From: Arcobacter sp. LA11
GTDB taxonomy: Bacteria; Campylobacterota; Campylobacteria; Campylobacterales; Arcobacteraceae
Length of the DNA: 64,000 nucleotides
Reading direction: 5' to 3'
Assembly (NCBI RefSeq): GCF_001895145.1
Contig: NZ_BDIR01000002.1
Location: 186,001 to 250,000, forward strand
Shown: in pieces, positions 53,451 to 63,452 of the stretch
Layout: each line of letters opens with the position of its first letter
Numbering within the stretch: the first letter of the stretch is position 1
Made by a program: the position numbers and the translations under genes
The notes under the pieces: model-generated
Database searches by the model: none
Told to the model about the DNA's origin: nothing
Seen by the model: the letters and a program-made list of their open reading frames with translations, nothing else

Positions 53451-53879
53451 ATGGAATGTGAATTTGCAACAGTTAATTCTGATAATGAAGAAATCAAAGA
53501 GATATTTGAAAATACAAAAACAATTGCAATTATTGGTTGTTCACCAAATGAAGAAAAAGCAAGTAATAGAGTTGCAAATTATCTAAAAAATGCAGGTTTT
53601 AAAATAGTTCCTGTATATCCAAAAGAGGATGAAATATTAGGTGAAAAAGTATATAGAAGTTTAAAAGAAATTCCTTTCAAAATAGATATGGTAGATATCT
53701 TTAGAAAACCAGATGTAATTGGTCTTGTAATAGACTCAGCAATTGAACGAGGCGATATTGATACAGTATGGACTCAATTAGGTTTAGTAAACAATGAAGC
53801 TGCTAAAAAAGCAGTAGAGGCCGGAATGAAAGTAGTACAAAATAAGTGTACTAAGATTGAGCATAACGCTCTTTATTAA
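53451..53879 (+). CDS. CoA-binding domain protein (YccU-like)
   Basis: The 142-residue protein has a Rossmann CoA-binding fold: TIAIIGCSPNEEKASNRVANYL, FKIVPVYPKEDEILG and MKVVQNKCTKIEH. YccU-like proteins bind CoA with unclear function. The stop overlaps the convergent kinase gene by four bases. Confidence 0.85.
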   Translation: MECEFATVNSDNEEIKEIFENTKTIAIIGCSPNEEKASNRVANYLKNAGFKIVPVYPKEDEILGEKVYRSLKEIPFKIDMVDIFRKPDVIGLVIDSAIERGDIDTVWTQLGLVNNEAAKKAVEAGMKVVQNKCTKIEHNALY

Positions 53880-55168
53880 CTAATTTTACAGTTGGGTGTG
53901 TTTGTTAATACAATTGTAGCAACACATCCCGATTTTCCATCAGTTCTATTTTTTAAGAATATTGCAGCACCAAGAGCATCGGCTGCATTTTTAGCTAAGA
54001 ATAACCCAAGTCCTGCACCACTCTCTTCACCCATTCTTTTAAATGGAGCAAAAAGGTCGATATTTTCATCAATACCAGAACCTTCATCTGTAATACTTAT
54101 TGTTGTTACATCTTTTATTTTTTCTAATCTTAATGCAATTGATTTATCATCAGGAGTAAATTTTATAGCGTTTTGTACAAAGTTTTGAATAATCTGATTT
54201 AATAGTGTTGGTTGCACAAATACTTCATGGTGATTAACGTTAGAAAAGAAAGTTAGAATAATCTTTTTCTTTGCACTTAACATTCTATAATCATTTGTTT
54301 TTCTTTGTAAATATTGAACTAAATCAAGCTCTTCAGCTTTTTCAAACTGAGCACCTTCTGCACGACCAATATCTAAAATAGAACTAATCATTTTATTCAT
54401 ATCGTTAATTTGATCTACGCTTAGTTTTAAAGTCTCTTTATACTTTTCAGCTTCTCTATCTTTCATTAGTGTGACTTCATTTTTTAGTTTCATCACCGCA
54501 AGTGGAGTCTTTAACTCATGGGCAACACCAATAAATAACTCTTTTTTAAATCTAATATTTGTTTCAATTCTTGTTGTTAGAGAGTTAATAGAATCTGCTA
54601 ATGGATGAAATTCTATAGGTAGATTATTCTTATTAATTTGTGTTAAAAAGTTTTCATCCATATTTGATAGTTTTTTTGTTATTTGAATAATAGGTTTTAA
54701 TAATGTTTTTGAAACTGTAAATGCATATAGAATAACCATAATCAAACCACCTAGTGAAATTAAAAATAGATTATTAAATATTTTATTTAGCATTTGAATA
54801 GATGAATCAATATTTTTAGAAATTTTTATATATTGGTTTTTATTTGGTTCAAATGGATATAAAATTTGCATAAAATTATTATCTTTAATTTTATATGCTG
54901 TAAATGGATTTTGAGGTACATGTTCAAGTGTAACAATATCTACGTTTATTCCATTATGAGTGATTACATTAAAATTTGCAGTATCTGTATTTGAATTTTT
55001 GCTAATTTTTGATATTAGTTCTGCATCAGCAAGTAAAGAGTCTTTTAGTTCTTCATAGATAGTAGATTTAGTATATCCATAAAAAATAAAAGATAAAATG
55101 ATAATAAGAAGTGAAGTAGCAAGAATTAGTTTTTGGTAAAACTGTTTATATATACTCTTCACTTGCAT
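53876..55168 (-). CDS. OmpR-family partner sensor histidine kinase
   Basis: The 430-residue kinase has membrane segments at about 14-32 and 133-155, a short periplasmic domain, a HAMP-like linker, the H-box VAHELKTPLAVMK and the ATPase motifs NQIIQNFVQNAIKFTP, DEGSGIDENI and GAGLGLFLAKNAA. It is 22 bases after its response regulator. The periplasmic sensor is small and the signal unknown. Confidence 0.88.
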   Translation of the reverse strand: MQVKSIYKQFYQKLILATSLLIIILSFIFYGYTKSTIYEELKDSLLADAELISKISKNSNTDTANFNVITHNGINVDIVTLEHVPQNPFTAYKIKDNNFMQILYPFEPNKNQYIKISKNIDSSIQMLNKIFNNLFLISLGGLIMVILYAFTVSKTLLKPIIQITKKLSNMDENFLTQINKNNLPIEFHPLADSINSLTTRIETNIRFKKELFIGVAHELKTPLAVMKLKNEVTLMKDREAEKYKETLKLSVDQINDMNKMISSILDIGRAEGAQFEKAEELDLVQYLQRKTNDYRMLSAKKKIILTFFSNVNHHEVFVQPTLLNQIIQNFVQNAIKFTPDDKSIALRLEKIKDVTTISITDEGSGIDENIDLFAPFKRMGEESGAGLGLFLAKNAADALGAAIFLKNRTDGKSGCVATIVLTNTPNCKIS

Positions 55169-55190
55169 TATTATTCTGCCTTAATTAATA

Positions 55191-55874
55191 TTAAGCGTTT
55201 TCTTCATCAGTTGTAGGGTAACAAAATCTGTAACCTCTTCTTCTGATAGTTTCAATAGTAGAAATATTTAATGGTTTATCCATTTTTTGTCTAATTTGGT
55301 TAATTGCAACTTCAATTACATTTGGAGTTACTAATTCTGGTTCTTCCCAGATAGCGTCTAATAATTGCTCTTTAGAAACAATTTGATCTCTATGTCTAGC
55401 TAAGTGAGTTAATACTTCAAAAGGTTTACCTTTTAATTCAATTTCTTCACCGTTATATTCAATTTTTTCTTCATCTGGATTAATTGTTAAATCTTCAATT
55501 TCAATTACATTTGTTCCACCGAATCTTAATCTTGCTTCAATTCTTGCAAGTAAAATATCAAAATCAAATGGTTTTTTAATATAGTCATCAGCACCTGATT
55601 TTAAAGCTTCAATTTCAGAGTCTTTATCATCTCTAGCAGAAAGAATTACAACCGCAGTTCTTGAGCTTCTGTTTTTTACAATTTTACATAATTCAATTCC
55701 GTCACCATCTGGTAACATCCAGTCAGTTAAAACTAAATCGTAATTTCTAATATCAATGAAGTACTCTGCATCTTTATAATTTTCAGCAGCATCTACTTGG
55801 TAACCAAAATCAGTTAACCCTTCTTGCAGTGTTCTATTTAATGTAATTTCATCTTCAATAATTAATATTCTCAT
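55191..55874 (-). CDS. OmpR-family response regulator
   Basis: The 227-residue regulator has a receiver (phosphoacceptor D51 in LVLTDWMLPDGDG, K in DDYIKKPFD) and a C-terminal winged helix ending TIETIRRRGYRFCYP. The 334-base upstream gap (55875-56208) contains several TTAAATTT/AAGTTTAAA repeats near its start that could be its own sites, and the promoter of the ppiC gene. Confidence 0.92.
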   Translation of the reverse strand: MRILIIEDEITLNRTLQEGLTDFGYQVDAAENYKDAEYFIDIRNYDLVLTDWMLPDGDGIELCKIVKNRSSRTAVVILSARDDKDSEIEALKSGADDYIKKPFDFDILLARIEARLRFGGTNVIEIEDLTINPDEEKIEYNGEEIELKGKPFEVLTHLARHRDQIVSKEQLLDAIWEEPELVTPNVIEVAINQIRQKMDKPLNISTIETIRRRGYRFCYPTTDEENA

Positions 55875-56152
55875 ATAGATATCCCTTTTTATTACTTAGC
55901 TTAAATTTAAGTTAAGTTTAAATTTTGTCGGCATTATATCACAAATATAGTAAAATTTAAAGGTTTTTTAAGTTAAATTTTAAAATTTTTCTAAATTTCA
56001 CCTATTTTTAGTGCTAAAATGGTTTAAATTTAAGGAAATAAGATATAAAAATGTTACATTTTATGATTATTAAGTAATTTTTAAGATTTTTTTAAAATAA
56101 AAATATTCTTAATTTTAACAGTTTAAAGAAGCTTATTTTTATCAAATTAACC

Positions 56153-56178
56153 TTTTGTTAACAAAATAAGGATAGAAT
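56153..56178 (+). promoter_or_regulatory. Palindrome and -10 before the PEB4-like gene
   Basis: Perfect 14-bp palindrome TTTTGTTAACAAAA at 56153-56166 followed by -10 TAGAAT at 56173-56178. The palindrome occupies part of the -35/-10 spacer. The rest of the 55875-56208 gap is A/T-rich with near-palindromic TTAAATTTAAG repeats near 55900-55925. Confidence 0.4.
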
Positions 56179-56208
56179 ATCGCTTATTAAATATTAATAA
56201 GGAATATA

Positions 56209-57033
56209 ATGATTAAAATTACAAGTAAAAAATTAGTTTCAAGTCTTATTGCTACTTTAGCAATTTCTTCTGCTACATTAAATGCAGCAGAATCTTATGG
56301 AAGTGTAAATGGTGAAAATATTACAAAGCAAGATGTTGCAGTTATCTTAAGAAACCCAAATATCGATTTTAATTCTTTACCAAAAAAGAGTAAAAATCAA
56401 GTTTTAGATCAAGTAATTGAAAAGAAACTGTTAAGTACTAAAGCTATGAAAAGTGGAGTAGATGCAGACGTTCAGTACAAAGATGCTTTAGCAAAATTAA
56501 AAAAAGATTTAGCCTTAGAAATTTGGATGCAAAAAGAGTATAAAAAAGTTACTGTTTCTGAAAAAGAGAAAAAAGACTATTTTAATAAGAATAAAGAGAA
56601 ATTTAAAGTTCCTGCAACTTTAGAAGCAAGACATATTTTAACTAAAACAGAAAAAGAAGCTAAAGATATTATTAAGAAATTAGATAAAGCTTCAAAGAAA
56701 AAAGATGAGTTTATTAATTTAGCAAAAACTAAATCAGTTGGTCCAAGTGGTCCTAAAGGTGGATATTTAGGTAAGTTCCCAGAGACTCAAATGGTACCAG
56801 AATTTTCAAAAGCTGCAAAAGCTTTAAGTAAAGGTAAATACTCTAAGACTCCTGTTAAAACACAATTTGGTTATCATGTTATTTATTTAGAAGATAAAGT
56901 TGCTTCAAAAGCTTTGGCATATGACAAAGTTAAAGATAAAATTAACCAAGCTTTATTACAACAAAAATTTAGAGCACATATCAAAAAACAAGCAGATGCT
57001 TTAAGAAAAAATGCAAAAATAGTAATTAAGTAA
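56209..57033 (+). CDS. PEB4/CBF2-like periplasmic PpiC peptidyl-prolyl isomerase
   Basis: A 274-residue foldase with a signal peptide (1-26), a SurA-like chaperone region, and a parvulin domain with LEARHILTKTEKEA and GPSGPKGGYLGKFPE. It is the counterpart of Campylobacter Cj0596 (PEB4), whose gene is likewise next to fba. It assists outer-membrane protein folding. It is 10 bases before fba. Confidence 0.92.
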   Translation: MIKITSKKLVSSLIATLAISSATLNAAESYGSVNGENITKQDVAVILRNPNIDFNSLPKKSKNQVLDQVIEKKLLSTKAMKSGVDADVQYKDALAKLKKDLALEIWMQKEYKKVTVSEKEKKDYFNKNKEKFKVPATLEARHILTKTEKEAKDIIKKLDKASKKKDEFINLAKTKSVGPSGPKGGYLGKFPETQMVPEFSKAAKALSKGKYSKTPVKTQFGYHVIYLEDKVASKALAYDKVKDKINQALLQQKFRAHIKKQADALRKNAKIVIK

Positions 57034-57043
57034 GGAGTAGAAT

Positions 57044-58111
57044 TTGGCTGTATTAGATATTGTAAATGCTGGAGTATTAAGTGGTAGTGAGGCAAAAAAA
57101 CTTTTTGCCTATGCAAAAGAGAATAAATTTGCGATTCCAGCTGTAAATGTTGTTGGAACTGATTCTGTAAATGCAGTATTAGAAGTAGCAGCAAAAGTTA
57201 ACTCTCCAATTATTGTTCAGTTTTCAAATGGTGGAGCACAATATTTTGCAGGAAAAGGACTTAAAACAGCAGATGCTGCTGTTTTAGGTGGAGTAAGTGG
57301 AGCTATGCATGTTCATACAATGGCAAAAGCATATGGTGTTCCAGTTATTTTACATACAGATCATGCTGCAAGAAAATTATTACCATGGATTGATGGTTTA
57401 TTAGAAGCAGGTAAAGAGCATTTTAATAGAACAGGACGTCCTTTATATACTTCTCATATGCTTGACCTTTCAGAAGAACCTTTAGAGGAAAATATTGGTA
57501 CCTGTGTTGAGTATTTTAAAACTATGAACGAACTTGATATGATGATTGAAATTGAGTTAGGAATTACAGGTGGAGAAGAAGATGGAGTTGATAACTCTGA
57601 TGTTGATAATGCTCTACTTTATACTCAACCAGAAGAAGTATGTTATGCATATGAAGAATTAAAAAAAATATCAGAAAACTTTACAATTGCTGCATCTTTT
57701 GGAAATGTACATGGTGTATATAAACCAGGAAATGTTGTATTAAGTCCTAAAATTTTAGATAACTCTCAAAAATACATTTCTGAAAAACATGGAACTGAAA
57801 TTGAGCCAGTTGATTTTGTATTCCACGGTGGTTCAGGTTCTGAACTTTCTGAAATTAGAGAAGCTATTGATTATGGTGTTATCAAAATGAATATTGATAC
57901 AGATACTCAATGGGCATTTTGGGATGGTGTAAGAGCTTTTGAATCTAAAAACCATGACTATTTACAAGGTCAAATTGGAAATCCAGATGGAGATGATAAA
58001 CCAAATAAAGGTTATTATGATCCAAGAAAATGGTTAAGAGCAGGGCAAGAAGCTATGATAGCTAGACTTGAAACTGCATTTTCTGACCTTTGTTCTATTA
58101 ATAAAAACTAA
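57044..58111 (+). CDS. fba: Class II fructose-bisphosphate aldolase
   Basis: The 355-residue zinc enzyme cleaves or forms fructose-1,6-bisphosphate. Zinc-binding and active-site segments are VILHTDHAARK, ASFGNVHGVYKPG and VFHGGSGS; IKMNIDTDTQWAFWDG is the phosphate-binding part. The start is TTG at 57044 with AAGGAG seven bases upstream. In this phylum it serves gluconeogenesis. Confidence 0.96.
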   Translation: MAVLDIVNAGVLSGSEAKKLFAYAKENKFAIPAVNVVGTDSVNAVLEVAAKVNSPIIVQFSNGGAQYFAGKGLKTADAAVLGGVSGAMHVHTMAKAYGVPVILHTDHAARKLLPWIDGLLEAGKEHFNRTGRPLYTSHMLDLSEEPLEENIGTCVEYFKTMNELDMMIEIELGITGGEEDGVDNSDVDNALLYTQPEEVCYAYEELKKISENFTIAASFGNVHGVYKPGNVVLSPKILDNSQKYISEKHGTEIEPVDFVFHGGSGSELSEIREAIDYGVIKMNIDTDTQWAFWDGVRAFESKNHDYLQGQIGNPDGDDKPNKGYYDPRKWLRAGQEAMIARLETAFSDLCSINKN

Positions 58112-58130
58112 GCATTTTGCTTAGTTTTTA
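58102..58130. terminator. Bidirectional terminator between fba and exbD
   Basis: Perfect 13-bp stem TAAAAACTAAGCA / TGCTTAGTTTTTA with a TTT loop spanning the fba stop and the end of exbD. Confidence 0.85.
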
Positions 58131-58510
58131 TTTTCTTCAGTAACTAAAGCTAGATTATTTAAATTATACTTTTGAAGTAAATCTAAAACTTTTACAACTC
58201 TTTCATATTTTGTATTTTTATCTATTCGTACTATCACAGCTTTTTTATTGTCTTTAATTTCTTTTAGATTATCTTCTAAAGATATAAATGAAACTTCAAT
58301 TCCTTTTATAGCTAATTTATCTTCATTTAATTCTATAAAAATTTGATCATCTTTTACTTCCGTAGCTTTTGCATCTGCTTTTGGTAAATCAAGTATTAGT
58401 GCAAGTTCATCTTTTTTGAATACTGAGGTAACTATAAAAAAGATTAGTAAAATAAAAACTACATCTATAATAGGAGTTAAATCAATCCCTAATGGTTCTC
58501 GTCTTTTCAT
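58121..58510 (-). CDS. exbD: ExbD/TolR biopolymer transport protein
   Basis: The 129-residue protein has a single span after a short N terminus, with the key Asp in LGIDLTPIIDVVFILLIFF. With ExbB it uses the proton gradient to drive TonB or Tol. It overlaps the exbB stop by one base. No tonB follows here. Confidence 0.9.
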   Translation of the reverse strand: MKRREPLGIDLTPIIDVVFILLIFFIVTSVFKKDELALILDLPKADAKATEVKDDQIFIELNEDKLAIKGIEVSFISLEDNLKEIKDNKKAVIVRIDKNTKYERVVKVLDLLQKYNLNNLALVTEENKN

Positions 58511-58986
58511 TATTTACCAATTAGTTCTTTTTTAGCTTTTATCTCAATTGTATCAATCATAGAAATAAAATGGTTGTATGCAATATGATGAGGAATTGCA
58601 ACAATAAGTCCAGCAATAGTTGTTATAAGTGCAATAGAAATACCACCTGAGAATATAGTAGGATCTCCTAAACCTTTTTGTGTAATTACTTCAAAAGCTT
58701 TATATACTCCATATACAGTTCCTAAAAGTCCTAATAAAGGAGCAATAGAAGCAATATTTTTAATATAAGTTAAACCACTTTCTAGTCTTTTTATTTCATA
58801 CTCTATTTGAAATTCTAAAGTTTTAATATTTGTTGTATCTACTTTTGATTCAATTCTTTTAACCATAGCCCTTTTTCTTGGTATTGTTAAAAACTTCCAT
58901 ATAATTATTGTAATACCTATAATATTTAAAAAGATTAAAATATAGACGATAATTCCGCCTTTTTCTATATATTCTAATAAATCCAT
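58510..58986 (-). CDS. exbB: ExbB/TolQ/MotA-family proton channel protein
   Basis: A 158-residue protein with three membrane segments (about 12-32, 78-100, 112-135) and the family block IASIAPLLGLLGTVYGVYKAF followed by ISIALITTIAGLIVAIP. It forms the proton channel with ExbD. Confidence 0.9.
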   Translation of the reverse strand: MDLLEYIEKGGIIVYILIFLNIIGITIIIWKFLTIPRKRAMVKRIESKVDTTNIKTLEFQIEYEIKRLESGLTYIKNIASIAPLLGLLGTVYGVYKAFEVITQKGLGDPTIFSGGISIALITTIAGLIVAIPHHIAYNHFISMIDTIEIKAKKELIGK

Positions 58987-59031
58987 AAAACCTCTTATTA
59001 AATTTTTTAGTATTTTAGTATAATAAAGTTA

Positions 59032-59922
59032 ATGAAAGATATAAATAAATATATAAACTCACCAATTACAGATATAAAATTTAGAGACAAGAAAATATAT
59101 GTTAAAAGAGATGATTTATTAGATGAAGACTTTTCTGGAAATAAAGCAAGAAAGTTTTATTATTTTTTAGTAAATGATTTTCCTAACATAAAAAAGATAA
59201 TAAGCTACGGTTCTGCACAAGCTAATTCTTTGTATTCATTATCTGTATTATCAAAGCTAAAAGGTTTAGAGTTAGACTTCTATGTAAATCATATTAGTTC
59301 ATTTTTAAAACAAAATCCGCAAGGTAATTATAAAGAATCATTAAAAAATGGTGCAAATATAATTGAAAAAGATGAAGAAAATATTCAACAATATATAGAA
59401 AAAAATCTACTTAATGAGGAAACACTTTTTATAGAAGAGGGTGGAAGAATCAAAGAGGCAGAATTTGGAATTAAAATATTAGCTGATGAGATAAAAACTT
59501 GGGCTTTAGAAAATAAAATAAAAGATTTGAAAATTATATTACCAAGTGGAACAGGGACTACAGCTCTTTTTTTACAAAAAAATCTTTCTTTTGAAGTTTT
59601 AACAGTAGCTTGTGTAGGGGGAAGTGAATATTTAAAAAAGCAATTCTTTCATCTAGAAAAAGATGAAAAAATGCATCCTACTATTTTAGAAACATCAAAA
59701 AAATATCATTTTGGAAAATTATACAAAGAGTTTTATCAAATTTGGGAAGAAGTTAAAAATGAAACGAAAATTGAATTTGATTTACTCTATGACCCTTTAG
59801 CTTTTATCTCTTTAGAAAACTCTACTTATTTACAAAATAAGGAGATATTATATATTCATCAAGGGGGAATTTTAGGTAATGAAACAATGATAGAAAGATA
59901 TAAAAGAAAATATAAATTTTAA
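59032..59922 (+). CDS. PLP-dependent enzyme, ACC deaminase / D-cysteine desulfhydrase family
   Basis: The 296-residue enzyme has the PLP lysine in FSGNKARKFYY (K at about residue 41) and the phosphate-binding loop LPSGTGTTALFL. The family degrades D-cysteine or 1-aminocyclopropane-1-carboxylate; residues do not allow a firm choice. It is slightly short for the family (about 325-340). It is divergent from exbB. Confidence 0.8.
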   Translation: MKDINKYINSPITDIKFRDKKIYVKRDDLLDEDFSGNKARKFYYFLVNDFPNIKKIISYGSAQANSLYSLSVLSKLKGLELDFYVNHISSFLKQNPQGNYKESLKNGANIIEKDEENIQQYIEKNLLNEETLFIEEGGRIKEAEFGIKILADEIKTWALENKIKDLKIILPSGTGTTALFLQKNLSFEVLTVACVGGSEYLKKQFFHLEKDEKMHPTILETSKKYHFGKLYKEFYQIWEEVKNETKIEFDLLYDPLAFISLENSTYLQNKEILYIHQGGILGNETMIERYKRKYKF

Positions 59923-59946
59923 TATTAACTTAGTTAGAATATTAAC

Positions 59947-62847
59947 ATGATTAGAATATTACTATTAAGTTTAATTATATTAACTTATTCTTTTTCTTCA
60001 TCAAAAGATTTAGAAGAGATATCTTTACAATTAAATTGGAAATATCAGTTCGAATATGCAGGCTTCCTAGCAGCAAAAGAGAAGGGATATTATAAAGATG
60101 AAAACTTAGATGTTGAAATAAAAGAATTTAATAATCTAGATGTTCTTAATGAAATAGAATCTGGTAATGCAACTTATGGTGTATATGATATATCTTTACT
60201 CTCTTTTGATAATAAAGAAAGCTCAATAAAACTTATTGCAAATTATTTTAAACGTTCTGCTTTGATATTTATAGCAACTCAAGATGTTATTACTCCTGAA
60301 GATTTAAAAAACAAAACTATAATGGCTGAACCTTCACAGATGGCTTCTTCAACATTAAATACATTATTAAAGAAATTTGATATTAAAGAAAATGACTATA
60401 ATTTAGTAAAACATAGTTTTGATGCACAAGATTTTATAGATGGAAAAGTAGATGTGATAAGTGCATATATTTCAAATGAACTTTATTATATAAAAAAATC
60501 TAAAAAACCTTATACTATTATTGACCCTTTATCATATGGAATATATGGTTCTGGGGTAAATGTATTTACTTCAAAATTAGAAACAATAAATAATCCAGAA
60601 AGAGTTAGAAGATTTATAAATGCGACAAATAAAGGCTGGATTTATGCTTTAGAAAACAAAGAAGAGATAGTCGATTTAATTTATGATAAATATTCAAAAA
60701 GAAAATCAAAAGAGGCTTTACTTTTTGAAGCAAAAGAGACTGAAAAACTTATAATGCCTAATATTTATAATATTGGGGAAGTAAATAAAAACTTACTTCA
60801 AAAAAATCTAAAAGAATTTAAGAAAGAAGGTTTATTAGATACTGAAATCAATTTAAAAAATATTGTTTTTGATATAAAAAAAGATGAATCTTTTGATTTA
60901 GTATTTACAAAAAGACAAAGAGATTATATCAAAAATAAAAAAGAAGTCACAATGTGTATTGACCCTGATTGGATGCCTTATGAGAAAATACACAATAACA
61001 AATATATAGGAATGACATCTGATTATATCCCTCTTTTAAGTAAACAAATTGGTTTGAATATTAGGTTAGTTTTAACAAAAAGTTGGTCCGAGTCAATCGA
61101 GTTTGCTAAAAAAAGAAGATGTGATATTTTTTCTCTTGCAATGCCAACAGCTTCAAGATTAAAGTATATGAATTTTACTATTCCGTATATTTCTTTTCCT
61201 TTAGTAATATCAACAAGTATGGATAAGCTTTTTATTCCAAATCCAGAGAGCATTATTACAAAAGAAAAAATTGGTATAGTAAAAGGTTACGCTATAGGTG
61301 AAATTTTAAAAAATAAATATCCAAATCATAAAATAGTAGATGTTCCAAATGTTGATGCTGGAATGCAAATGGTTTTAGAAGGTAAGATATTTGGATTTTT
61401 AGATGCTTTACCTACCGTTGCATATACTTTACAACACAAATATATAAGTGAATTGAAAATTGCAGGAAAATTTGATAGGAAATTAGAGTTAGGAATAGGT
61501 GTTCGTAATGATGATCCAATTCTTTTTGAACTTTTTGAAAAAGCTATACAATCAATTGATGAGGCAACAAAACAAGAAATTTTAAATAAATATATATCAG
61601 TAAAGTTTGAAAAAGGATTTGATTATAAGTTTTTATATCAAGGCTTATTTATCATTTCTATGATAATTCTTTTTGGTTTATACAGACATCGTCAACTTTT
61701 AAAACATAATGAGGTTTTAGAAGAACAACAATTAGCGTTAAATAATTCTAATAAAGAATTACATGTAACTCAAAAGAGGTTGGAGTCTTCTATTAATGAT
61801 TTTGAAATACTTTTAGATTCCCTTGCAGAAGCTATTTTTGTTTTTGAAAATGAGATTTGTATTGATGCAAACAATGTTATGTTAGAAATGTTTGGATACC
61901 AATCAAAAGATGAGGTTATTGGAAAAAGTATAGAAAAATTTGCATATATAAAAGATTTGAAAAAAATAAAAAAGAAATTTTCAAAAAATGTTATTCCTTA
62001 TGAAGTACATGGTATTAGGAAAAATGGTGAGGTCTTTGATATTATGGTCAAAGGAACTAATACTATTATAAATGGTAAAAAAGTAAGAATTTCTTCTGTT
62101 GTGGATATTAGTGAAATGAAATATAAAGAGAAAATGTTATTTCAACAATCAAAAATGGCTTCAATGGGTGAGATGATTGATAATATTGCTCATCAGTGGA
62201 GACAGCCTTTAAGTTTGATTAGTAGTGTATCAACAGGCTTAGAATTAAAAATACAATTAGATATTTCCAATAAAGAAGAAAGTACCAATGATTTAAAGAA
62301 AATAAATAATACAGTACAACATCTGTCTCAAACAATTGATGATTTTAGAAACTTTTTTAAATCAGATAAAGAGATGACAAGATTTTCTGTTTTAGATGCA
62401 ATAAAGAGAAGTCTATTTCTTTTAGATGCAATATTTAAAGATAATAATATTATAGTAGTTTTTGAAACACAAGAAGATGTAATTATAAGTAATTATGAAA
62501 ATGAGTTTACTCAAGCACTGGTAAATATTTTTTACAATGCAAAAGATGCGATGGAAAATAAAACTAAAAATAAATATATATTTATTAATTTAGGTATTAA
62601 TGAGCAAGATGTTGAACTAAAAATAAGGGATAGTGCAGCTGGAATAGATAAAGATATTATTGAAAATATTTTTGAGCCATATTTTACAACAAAACATCAA
62701 TCTCAGGGAACAGGAATAGGCTTATATATGACTCATCAAATTATTGAAAATCATATGAGAGGTTCTATTTTAGTTGAAAATAATACCTATGATTATGAAA
62801 AAGAAAAACTCACTGGTGCAGAATTTATAATTAAACTTCCTTTATAA
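59947..62847 (+). CDS. Hybrid-sensor histidine kinase with NMT1-like and SBP3-like periplasmic domains
   Basis: The 966-residue kinase starts with a signal segment, then an NMT1/THI5-like binding domain (about 25-300: LQLNWKYQFEYAGFLAAKEKG), an SBP family 3 domain (about 325-555: VTMCIDPDWMPYEKI), a membrane segment (about 560-578), a PAS domain (about 620-735) and a kinase core with NIAHQWRQPL and GTGIGLYMTHQ. Two binding proteins of different folds in one kinase suggest sensing of two small molecules (inference). There is no response regulator beside it. Confidence 0.88.
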   Translation: MIRILLLSLIILTYSFSSSKDLEEISLQLNWKYQFEYAGFLAAKEKGYYKDENLDVEIKEFNNLDVLNEIESGNATYGVYDISLLSFDNKESSIKLIANYFKRSALIFIATQDVITPEDLKNKTIMAEPSQMASSTLNTLLKKFDIKENDYNLVKHSFDAQDFIDGKVDVISAYISNELYYIKKSKKPYTIIDPLSYGIYGSGVNVFTSKLETINNPERVRRFINATNKGWIYALENKEEIVDLIYDKYSKRKSKEALLFEAKETEKLIMPNIYNIGEVNKNLLQKNLKEFKKEGLLDTEINLKNIVFDIKKDESFDLVFTKRQRDYIKNKKEVTMCIDPDWMPYEKIHNNKYIGMTSDYIPLLSKQIGLNIRLVLTKSWSESIEFAKKRRCDIFSLAMPTASRLKYMNFTIPYISFPLVISTSMDKLFIPNPESIITKEKIGIVKGYAIGEILKNKYPNHKIVDVPNVDAGMQMVLEGKIFGFLDALPTVAYTLQHKYISELKIAGKFDRKLELGIGVRNDDPILFELFEKAIQSIDEATKQEILNKYISVKFEKGFDYKFLYQGLFIISMIILFGLYRHRQLLKHNEVLEEQQLALNNSNKELHVTQKRLESSINDFEILLDSLAEAIFVFENEICIDANNVMLEMFGYQSKDEVIGKSIEKFAYIKDLKKIKKKFSKNVIPYEVHGIRKNGEVFDIMVKGTNTIINGKKVRISSVVDISEMKYKEKMLFQQSKMASMGEMIDNIAHQWRQPLSLISSVSTGLELKIQLDISNKEESTNDLKKINNTVQHLSQTIDDFRNFFKSDKEMTRFSVLDAIKRSLFLLDAIFKDNNIIVVFETQEDVIISNYENEFTQALVNIFYNAKDAMENKTKNKYIFINLGINEQDVELKIRDSAAGIDKDIIENIFEPYFTTKHQSQGTGIGLYMTHQIIENHMRGSILVENNTYDYEKEKLTGAEFIIKLPL

Positions 62848-62855
62848 AAATTAAT

Positions 62856-62898
62856 TTGATTTTAATCATTAAAAGTTTTACCTAAATTTAGATATAAT
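62856..62898 (+). promoter_or_regulatory. aroK-hisD promoter with an Fnr-like box
   Basis: Box TTGATTTTAATCAT (62856-62869) and -10 TATAAT at 62893-62898; the spacing is 30.5 bp, one more than the group standard. The -10 is convincing; the box may be chance in A/T-rich DNA and aroK is not an obvious target. Confidence 0.35.
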
Positions 62899-62939
62899 CT
62901 TCGGATTTATCATTTATAACATATATTAGGAAACTTAAA

Positions 62940-63452
62940 TTGAGTAAAAAAAGTAATATAATTTTAATTGGTTTTATGGGAGTTGGAAAAGGTACTGTTG
63001 CTAGGGCATTAGTAAAATCCTCTGACTACTTTGCTATAGATACTGATGATTTAATTGAAAGCATGGAAAATAGGAAAGTAAAAAAGATTTTTAAAAAAGA
63101 GGGTGAACCTTATTTTAGAAACCTTGAAAAAAAATGTTCTAAATGGCTTGAAAAAAATGTAGATAATACTATTATTTCTACAGGTGGAGGATTCTTTAAA
63201 CAAGAAAATATCCACAAAATAGGAAAAATAATCTATTTAGAGTCAAGTTTTGAAGGTATTTTACATAGAATTAAAAGTGCTCCAAATGCAAAAGCAAAAT
63301 TAAAAAAACGTCCTTTACTTAAAAATTTAAAAGAAGCAAAAAAACTTTATGAACAAAGAGTTCAAGACTATAAAAGAGTTTCTGATGTTACAATATGTGT
63401 TGAAAATAGGGATATGAAAGATATCATAAAAGATATATTAGGGAATATATAA
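62940..63452 (+). CDS. aroK: Shikimate kinase
   Basis: The 170-residue enzyme phosphorylates shikimate in the aromatic amino-acid pathway. Walker A is GFMGVGKGT, with Gly in place of the usual Ser before Thr; the shikimate-binding DTDD segment is AIDTDDLIE and the Gly-rich loop STGGGFF. The start is a TTG at 62940 with TAGGAAAC before it. The stop overlaps the hisD ATG. Confidence 0.93.
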   Translation: MSKKSNIILIGFMGVGKGTVARALVKSSDYFAIDTDDLIESMENRKVKKIFKKEGEPYFRNLEKKCSKWLEKNVDNTIISTGGGFFKQENIHKIGKIIYLESSFEGILHRIKSAPNAKAKLKKRPLLKNLKEAKKLYEQRVQDYKRVSDVTICVENRDMKDIIKDILGNI

